Source: Treponema sp. (GTDB lineage: Bacteria; Spirochaetota; Spirochaetia; Treponematales; Breznakiellaceae). From it: DNA of 10,903 nucleotides. The stretch lies in NCBI GenBank assembly GCA_031270205.1, contig JAISYA010000113.1:1-10903 (forward strand). Direction: 5' to 3'. Positions 6,055 through 10,903 of this stretch are shown here, piece by piece (the first letter of the stretch is position 1; each line of letters starts with the position of its first letter). The notes below the pieces were generated by a model, which did not search any database, had not been told where the DNA came from, and was given only the letters and a program-made list of their open reading frames with translations. The position numbers and the translations under genes were made by a program.

Positions 6055-7935
6055 ATGGGATTTGTGATAATGCATCAAAAAGGCGCGCGCTGTCTTTTGG
6101 CTGTTCTGCTGCTGTCGGCGTCGGTTCTTGGGGCTCAGCAGCTCAATTCGGTACCGTTGGGGCACGTTGCGTACAATATAATCGAAATGGGAGTTTTACG
6201 GGGAACGATTGCGCCGCCGCCTTCGGCAAGGCCCTGGTCTGAATTAACGGTTACCGGAAAGCTGCGGGAAATGCTCAACGCCCCGTCCGGCAAATTTTCC
6301 CCGAAGGAACTGGAAATTATCGCCGCCGCGCTTGCCCCCTTCGAGCGGAAAAACGGCGTTGATTATAAAGAGGGAAGGTACTACGGCGAAAAGCCTCTGG
6401 GAAATCAGCACATTTCCCTTGAAGCCGGCGCGAAATGGCAAAGCGACTTTTCGGTCAAGGCCCCGGACGCGATGATTGGCACGGTCGATACGGGAGAACT
6501 GTATATCGCCGGCGACATGGGCAAGTACCTCTCCTGGAATTTCAAAGGCCGGGCCGGTTTTTTCAGCATAAACCGGAAACGCCTGGGGACGCACCCCGAT
6601 CCGCTGTACGTGGACCCCAAATACGGCGAATACGACGGCAATCCCAACAGCAACGGCCATACCTATTACTACGACATTCCCGAGCCGTCATCCTCCCCGG
6701 TTTACGCTATTCCCGCCTATTTCCCCTACACCTTTTCCAAACAGTGGGAAGGCGGGGTTTTCGCGCCTGACGACCTGGCGGGCTACGGCAGCTGGCCTGA
6801 AAAATTCGCCTTTGGATACGAGATTATTTCGGAACTCAACACCGCCCTTTTCAGCAACCTGTTGCAGCTCCGATTCGGCAGGATGCGCCGCGACTGGGGA
6901 CCGGAAGCAAACGGCTCGAGCCTTTTTATGAACGCCCAGGCCCGTCCCTACATGGCGCTTGAGGGGAGCGTAGCGCCCTACTCGTGGCTGCGCTTCTCGT
7001 TTCTTACCGGCGCGCTCGAATATGAGAACAGCGGCAGCCAATGGACAGACGCCGACCCCTTCCAGAGTCTTTTTTCCCTGGCCTATCTGGAATTGGATAC
7101 CGGCAAGCATTTTCATTTTGATTTCGGCAGCGCCACCGTATGGCCCAAACGGTTTGATCTGGGCTATATCTTCCCGCTGAACAGCAATTTTATGTATCAA
7201 AACAATATAGGCGATTTTGACAACCTCGGAATGTTCGCCGATCTGGAATTCCGCTGGCCGGGCCTTTTCAAAGTCTGGGGCAGTCTCTATATTGACGAGA
7301 TGCGGCCCGTGCTGGGATCTTTCCTTACGCTGGACCGGAACATGTACGCATACCAGGGAGGGATTAAGGCCGATGTCCGCCTGCTTCCCTTCACAGCTCT
7401 TACCATGCGTTACACGAAAATAGAGCCTTACACGTATACCCATGAATACACCGAGACGCCCTGGAACCGCGTGCCCAGCGATACGTCCTACCTCAACAAC
7501 GGGGAATCCCTGGGCTTTTACCTGCCCCCCAACAGCGACGAACTGCTGCTCCGCCTTGAGTCAATGTTCCGTCCCGAAGCGAGCGCCCATCTGCAATACC
7601 AGCTTATCCGCCACGGCGTCGATTACGGGTATGGGCGGGTTGACGGCTCTTCCCTGCGGGACAAAATCGTAAAGGACGATAACAGCGAAAAGCATTTTCT
7701 GCGGGACGGCGTGTACCAGTGGGATCACGTGTTCAAGCTGGGCGGCTCCTACAGCCTGAAAAGCCGGAACATCCCCTTTTCCCTGTACGCCGAAACCGGA
7801 CTGGTCTTTACCCGCTTTACCATCAACAGTAATTTCGGCAGCGGCACAGAAGGGGATTATGAACCACTTGATAACACGGAATACAACGCGGACACGGGCC
7901 TTATCTTTTCCCTTGGCTTCAAGTTATTTCCGTAG
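6055..7935 (+). CDS. Secreted, probably outer-membrane beta-barrel protein (Wzi-like?)
   Basis: This 626-aa protein starts with a signal peptide: basic residues K9 and R12, a hydrophobic run CLLAVLLLSASVLGA, and likely cleavage after LGA before QQL. There is no lipobox cysteine. Residues about 30-105 (VPLGHVAYNIIEMGVLRG, then ARPWSEL and FSPKELEII) look like the helical lead-in seen before barrels in the capsule-assembly Wzi family. The rest is rich in alternating aromatic and polar residues typical of transmembrane beta-strands, and FGRMRRDWGPEANGSSLF resembles the WGPG segment of that family. The chain ends GLIFSLGFKLFP, nearly a C-terminal barrel signature. The family assignment is tentative; an outer-membrane location is more likely than not. 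The ATG 6055 fits the promoter. The ATG 6070, giving MHQKGARC, is an equally good start for the signal peptide. Much longer upstream frames are not credible. Confidence 0.8.
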   Translation: MGFVIMHQKGARCLLAVLLLSASVLGAQQLNSVPLGHVAYNIIEMGVLRGTIAPPPSARPWSELTVTGKLREMLNAPSGKFSPKELEIIAAALAPFERKNGVDYKEGRYYGEKPLGNQHISLEAGAKWQSDFSVKAPDAMIGTVDTGELYIAGDMGKYLSWNFKGRAGFFSINRKRLGTHPDPLYVDPKYGEYDGNPNSNGHTYYYDIPEPSSSPVYAIPAYFPYTFSKQWEGGVFAPDDLAGYGSWPEKFAFGYEIISELNTALFSNLLQLRFGRMRRDWGPEANGSSLFMNAQARPYMALEGSVAPYSWLRFSFLTGALEYENSGSQWTDADPFQSLFSLAYLELDTGKHFHFDFGSATVWPKRFDLGYIFPLNSNFMYQNNIGDFDNLGMFADLEFRWPGLFKVWGSLYIDEMRPVLGSFLTLDRNMYAYQGGIKADVRLLPFTALTMRYTKIEPYTYTHEYTETPWNRVPSDTSYLNNGESLGFYLPPNSDELLLRLESMFRPEASAHLQYQLIRHGVDYGYGRVDGSSLRDKIVKDDNSEKHFLRDGVYQWDHVFKLGGSYSLKSRNIPFSLYAETGLVFTRFTINSNFGSGTEGDYEPLDNTEYNADTGLIFSLGFKLFP

Positions 7936-8008
7936 TTGCAAAATAAGGAAGCGGGCTGCAAACGGCAAAATTTATCTCGACAAAATTCTAAAAAATGTTT
8001 AGTATAGA

Positions 8009-8077
8009 GGCTGTTCCAAAGCGCCCCCGGCTATGCCGGGAACGTTAACGCACAGTCAATTAGTTTTGGAACAGGCC
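8009..8077. repeat. Palindromic repeat, copy 3, arms split by 44 bp
   Basis: CTGTTCCAAA (8011-8020) and TTTGGAACAG (8065-8074) are exact inverted arms, extended by GGC on the left and GCC on the right. The 44 bp between them contain a second perfect hairpin, CCCGGC-TAT-GCCGGG (8026-8040). Compared with copy 1, where the arms are 2 bp apart, this looks like the same element with an insertion, or a larger family member. It is placed 34 bp before the synthetase start codon. Confidence 0.7.
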
Positions 8078-8100
8078 CTATACATTACCTTCCTGAAATT

Positions 8101-8104
8101 GAGG
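8101..8104 (+). promoter_or_regulatory. Shine-Dalgarno site GAGG of the synthetase gene
   Basis: GAGG lies 6 nt before the ATG at 8111. This fixes the start and rejects the in-frame upstream extension through the repeat. It is the only clear ribosome-binding site of an unlinked gene in the window. Confidence 0.7.
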
Positions 8105-8110
8105 TATATT

Positions 8111-9859
8111 ATGTTGGATTACAGCGATTATATTTCCGATCTTCCGGATATTCCCCATGAGAATTTCGCCCAGATGCTTGACCAGGTATCAAGGGATCAT
8201 CCCGATAATGTCGCTATTATGTACCGTTCCGGCAGGCAGCGGGACTTTACCCGCTGGACTTGCCGGCGCTACGCCGAAGAATGCCGCAGAGTCGCGCGGG
8301 GGCTGCTCGCGGCGGGGCTTGTCAAGGGGGACCGGGTGGCGCTTTGGTCTGAAAACCGGCCTGAATGGATGGCAGTCTGGATGGGGACTGTAATCGCCGG
8401 TATTTGCGTTGTACCGCTGGACTTCCTCCTTTCCGAGCAGGAATGTCTCAATATCATCAAGATGACAAGGGCCAGGGCCATTTTCTACTCCGGGAGGAAG
8501 CGGGATTTTGCCGCGTCCCTGACGGAGAAGGGAATAACGCTGCCGGTATCGGTGTGCATCAGCCCCGAAAGCGATGACGCCGCCGGGGAGACCGGGTTTG
8601 ACCGCTTCGGCGCGGATGCCGGCGGGCAGGCCCTGCCTCCGCCTGAGAGTATCGGGCCGGATGACCCGGCGTCCATCGTGTTCACCTCCGGAACTACCGG
8701 TTTTGCCAAAGGCGTCGTCCTTTCCCATAAAGGCATTATCGCCAACGCCAGCGCGGCCATCCGCATTCTGAAACCTAATCCGAAGGACGTATTCATGGAT
8801 GTGCTGCCCCTGCATCACACGTATCCGACAACCTGTACTTTTATAGTGCCTATCTCCCTCGGCGTTCCGGTGGTAATCGCCGAAAAGATCGTAGGCAAGG
8901 TGGTAATTGACGACATCAGGGACACGGGTGTCACCTTCCTTATCGCGGTACCGCTGCTTTTCGACAAGGTCATGGCGGCCATTGAGGCGGGCTATAACAA
9001 GCTGCCGGGGATTGTCCGCAGGCCTTTGAACCTGCTGCGCGCGATAGCCCTGGCGGAGGCAAAGAAGGGGCGGCCCGAATTCGGCATGAAGGTCTTCCGC
9101 TTTGTCCGCAAAAAGGCCGGCCTGCACTCGGTGAGGATCACTGTCGCGGGTGGGGGGGCGCTCCACCCCAAAACCGCGGACTTTTTCGATTCGCTGGGCT
9201 TCAACATGGTCCACGGCTACGGCATGAGTGAAAACGGCCCCCTTATCAGCGTGAATACCCCCCGGCGCCGCCGGAACGTGTCGGTGGGGCTTCCGGTCAG
9301 TTACACCGACGTCAAAATCCTCGATCCGGGCCCCGAAGGAATCGGCGAAATCGCCGTCAAGTCCCCCTCCCTTATGCTCGGTTACTTTGAGAACGAAGAG
9401 GCCACGCGGGAAGTCTTTACCGAAGACGGCTACCTCCTGACCGGGGATCTGGGCTACCGAGACGGGGACGGCTTTCTCTACATCAAGGGCCGCAAGAAAA
9501 ACCTCATCGTCGGTTCGGGCGGCAAGAATGTCTACCCCGAAGAGATCGAATCCCATTTTAACGGCTCGCGGACGGTCGGCGAAATACTCATAGTGGGCCG
9601 CAGGGAGCCTTCTTTCGGCGGCGAGCAGATATTTGCCGTAACGGTGCCCAATGTTGACGCGCTAAAGGAAGATCATCCCGGTAAAGAAAACGACGACGCC
9701 TTTATCAGGAATCTTATCAAAAAGGAAATTGAGGAAATAAACCGCTCCCTGCCGGGCTACAAAAAAATCAGCGACTTTACGCTGCGCAAAGAACCGTTTG
9801 AGAAAAACGCCCAGCAAAAAATACGGCGCTTTTTATATAAGGACTACGAGAATCCTTAA
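8111..9859 (+). CDS. AMP-binding acyl-CoA synthetase (long-chain fatty-acid-CoA ligase type)
   Basis: This is a 582-aa adenylate-forming enzyme of the ANL superfamily. It should activate a carboxylic acid, most likely a fatty acid, with ATP to an acyl-adenylate and then transfer it to CoA. The core motifs are intact: the P-loop TSGTTGFAKG at 192-201, YGMSE at 370-374, TGDLG at 444-448, GRKKNLIVGSGGKNVYPEEIE from 460, and the C-terminal catalytic lysine K570 in NAQQKIRR. The acyl chain length and the final acceptor cannot be read from the sequence; related enzymes can load acyl carrier protein instead. No signal peptide or membrane segment is obvious. The start at 8111 is supported by GAGG. 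A hairpin terminator follows the stop, and the last bases overlap the convergent HAD gene. Confidence 0.95.
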   Translation: MLDYSDYISDLPDIPHENFAQMLDQVSRDHPDNVAIMYRSGRQRDFTRWTCRRYAEECRRVARGLLAAGLVKGDRVALWSENRPEWMAVWMGTVIAGICVVPLDFLLSEQECLNIIKMTRARAIFYSGRKRDFAASLTEKGITLPVSVCISPESDDAAGETGFDRFGADAGGQALPPPESIGPDDPASIVFTSGTTGFAKGVVLSHKGIIANASAAIRILKPNPKDVFMDVLPLHHTYPTTCTFIVPISLGVPVVIAEKIVGKVVIDDIRDTGVTFLIAVPLLFDKVMAAIEAGYNKLPGIVRRPLNLLRAIALAEAKKGRPEFGMKVFRFVRKKAGLHSVRITVAGGGALHPKTADFFDSLGFNMVHGYGMSENGPLISVNTPRRRRNVSVGLPVSYTDVKILDPGPEGIGEIAVKSPSLMLGYFENEEATREVFTEDGYLLTGDLGYRDGDGFLYIKGRKKNLIVGSGGKNVYPEEIESHFNGSRTVGEILIVGRREPSFGGEQIFAVTVPNVDALKEDHPGKENDDAFIRNLIKKEIEEINRSLPGYKKISDFTLRKEPFEKNAQQKIRRFLYKDYENP

Positions 9860-10689
9860 GAGCGGGCTGTACCCGCGCTTTTTTTAAGGAGGACCCGGAC
9901 AATTTCCGCGAAGCCCTCGCCGTATTCCGCTTCGGCGGCAAAGGCCGGAAAGTTTTTGATAAACCCCTCGTAGCGGCGGATGTTGGCTACCGCGCAGGTT
10001 AGGGGGAAACAGGTGAACATAGGCTCATCGTTGGGTGAATCTCCCACAAACATAATTTCCGTTGAATCGCCCTTCCAGCCGAAGTATTCCCTTAGAAACA
10101 GGTCTGTCATGGTGAGTTTGTCGTAGTTGCCCATCCAGATATTGACGTGGATGGAAGAGACCTTTGCCCTGGCCCCTTCTTCTTCGGCAATGGCCCTGAC
10201 CCGCTCGGCGGCGCTTAAGGGAAGTACCGGCTCCTCTTCGGCAAAGTCCAGGGCGATGTCAAAAAGGCGGGCAAACTGATCTTTTGCGTCTCTCAAGCCC
10301 GGCGTTTCGGCAAAGGCCCGCCCGCGGATGCGGGCAAGGACGGGGTGATCGTTTCGCGCCGCATTCGGGTGGTACATCGCCCTGAGGGCGGGCAGGCGCT
10401 CCGCGTCTGGATTTACCGCGCTCTTTGGCGCGTCTTCTTCCCAGAAGGCCAGTGCGCCGTTCTCGCCGATCACCGCGTCCACCGGCCATTCCCGCGCAAT
10501 GCAGTCGCACCAGCCCGCGGGCCGCCCCGTTACGGGAATCACCCTGAAGCCGGCCTCTTTCAGCTTCCAGAGCGCGGCGTAAGACGAGGCGAGGAGCTTT
10601 CCCCGCCTGGTGATCGTATCGTCAATATCCATAAGCACATAACGAATACCGGCGGCCTGAGCCCGGCTCATTTTTGCGATAGGTCTCAT
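9856..10689 (-). CDS. HAD-superfamily phosphatase (Cof/IIB-like)
   Basis: This is a 277-aa haloacid-dehalogenase-type hydrolase. All four motifs are visible: I, DIDDT with nucleophile D21 and acid/base D23; II, T54 in VTGRP; III, K191 in YDKLT; IV, GDSPND with D217 and D221. The insertion between motifs II and III (about 75-185) is of the type C2 cap position, as in sugar-phosphate and phosphoglycerate phosphatases, so a small phosphorylated metabolite is the likely substrate. I start at the ATG 10689. The upstream in-frame ATG at 10725 overlaps the -35 box and would extend the N terminus with residues the fold does not need. The stop overlaps the convergent synthetase stop by 4 bp, and its last codons encode the synthetase terminator. 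It lies 115 bp downstream of the 5S rRNA gene on the same strand. Confidence 0.92.
   Translation of the reverse strand: MRPIAKMSRAQAAGIRYVLMDIDDTITRRGKLLASSYAALWKLKEAGFRVIPVTGRPAGWCDCIAREWPVDAVIGENGALAFWEEDAPKSAVNPDAERLPALRAMYHPNAARNDHPVLARIRGRAFAETPGLRDAKDQFARLFDIALDFAEEEPVLPLSAAERVRAIAEEEGARAKVSSIHVNIWMGNYDKLTMTDLFLREYFGWKGDSTEIMFVGDSPNDEPMFTCFPLTCAVANIRRYEGFIKNFPAFAAEAEYGEGFAEIVRVLLKKSAGTARS
9862..9885 (+). terminator. Intrinsic terminator of the synthetase gene
   Basis: GCGGG (9862-9866), a CTGTA loop and CCCGC (9872-9876) form a GC-rich stem, followed by GC and seven T (9879-9885). It begins 3 bp after the synthetase stop. The whole terminator lies within the last codons of the convergent HAD gene. 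Confidence 0.85.
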
Positions 10690-10695
10690 ATTTTT

Positions 10696-10724
10696 ACTAT
10701 AGCCGGGATAAGATTTTCTGTCCA
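10696..10724 (-). promoter_or_regulatory. Promoter of the HAD phosphatase gene
   Basis: On the minus strand TGGACA (10719-10724) and TATAGT (10696-10701) are separated by 17 bp, each one base from consensus. The -10 box ends 6 nt before the ATG at 10689, so the mRNA should start at or next to the start codon. No Shine-Dalgarno sequence is present. Confidence 0.7.
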
Positions 10725-10762
10725 TGAAATTTTAGCCGCGCCGGCCTTCCGATCGTCTGGTG

Positions 10763-10774
10763 GGCTTAACTTCC
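10763..10774. repeat. 12-nt exact copy of a 5S rRNA segment
   Basis: GGCTTAACTTCC here is identical to the segment at 10861-10872 inside the 5S gene, in the same orientation, about 98 bp apart. The flanks no longer match well. It may be a remnant of a duplicated 5S gene or a chance match. Confidence 0.3.
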
Positions 10775-10798
10775 ATAACGCGGGATAGCAGCGGGCAT

Positions 10799-10804
10799 AA
10801 AAAA
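10799..10804 (-). terminator. Possible rRNA operon terminator (T6 after 5S)
   Basis: Six T on the minus strand follow directly after the 3' end of 5S rRNA (GCCAGGC). The closing helix of 5S could serve as the stem. The other strand of that helix lies outside the window, so this is only suggestive. Confidence 0.35.

Positions 10805-10903
<99 letters not shown>

Larger units (their letters stand above)
7936..8110. other. Intergenic region with repeat and candidate promoter
   Basis: This gap separates the outer-membrane gene from the synthetase gene. No clear terminator follows the stop at 7935. A weak promoter candidate is TCGACA (7977-7982) with TAGTAT (8000-8005), spacing 17. If it is used, the mRNA leader would carry the palindromic repeat copy 3. 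TATACA (8079-8084) is another possible -10 box without a good -35. Confidence 0.35.

Noticed and set aside
8033..8110. Upstream start for the acyl-CoA synthetase
   Set aside because: It would translate the palindromic repeat. GAGG at 8101-8104 and a normal N terminus support the ATG at 8111.
8189..9556. Minus-strand open frame of 455 codons opposite the acyl-CoA synthetase
   Set aside because: It is a shadow of the synthetase reading frame. The synthetase has all its motifs, and this frame has none.

Overview
The window looks like chromosomal housekeeping DNA from a GC-rich spirochaete. My best guess is a Treponema of the termite-gut type. This is an inference from the set of small spirochaete-like proteins, the outer-membrane beta-barrel candidate and the dispersed CTGTTCCAAAA/TTTTGGAACAG palindromes. 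No single gene proves it.

Layout, left to right. Positions 1-253 hold no convincing gene, only hairpins and one copy of the palindrome. Positions 254-3983 form a minus-strand operon: a small eight-cysteine zinc-ribbon protein, the ribosome-assembly GTPase RsgA, and MutS2, with a 36-bp gap after the first gene (6 bp if RsgA starts upstream) and an 11-bp overlap between rsgA and mutS2. A 60-bp divergent promoter region separates it from a plus-strand pair: a pentapeptide-repeat protein with an N-terminal CCCH zinc knuckle, then a metallo-beta-lactamase-fold hydrolase lacking the usual Asp of its metal motif. Facing that pair is a monocistronic HPr gene (ptsH). A 430-bp gene-poor stretch follows, with a cluster of TTGAC/GTCAA half-sites and a possible decayed reading frame. 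Next on the plus strand are a secreted, probably outer-membrane beta-barrel protein (perhaps Wzi-like) and an acyl-CoA-synthetase-type adenylating enzyme. A HAD-family phosphatase on the minus strand converges on the latter, with overlapping stop codons. The right edge holds the 3' part of a 5S rRNA gene on the minus strand, so an rRNA operon probably lies just outside the window.

The most striking pattern is in the starts. Five genes or operons (zinc ribbon-rsgA-mutS2, pentapeptide, ptsH, outer-membrane protein, HAD) each have a sigma70-like -35/-10 pair whose -10 box ends only 5-8 nt before the start codon, and none has a clear Shine-Dalgarno sequence. This predicts leaderless or nearly leaderless mRNAs. 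Two of these promoters are divergent and share one TTGACAA -35 heptamer. The acyl-CoA synthetase gene is the contrast: it has a GAGG ribosome-binding site at normal spacing. Functionally the genes are a mix of ribosome biogenesis and quality control, carbon regulation, envelope and lipid metabolism, without an obvious single pathway. I saw no defence system, CRISPR array, transposase or phage gene.
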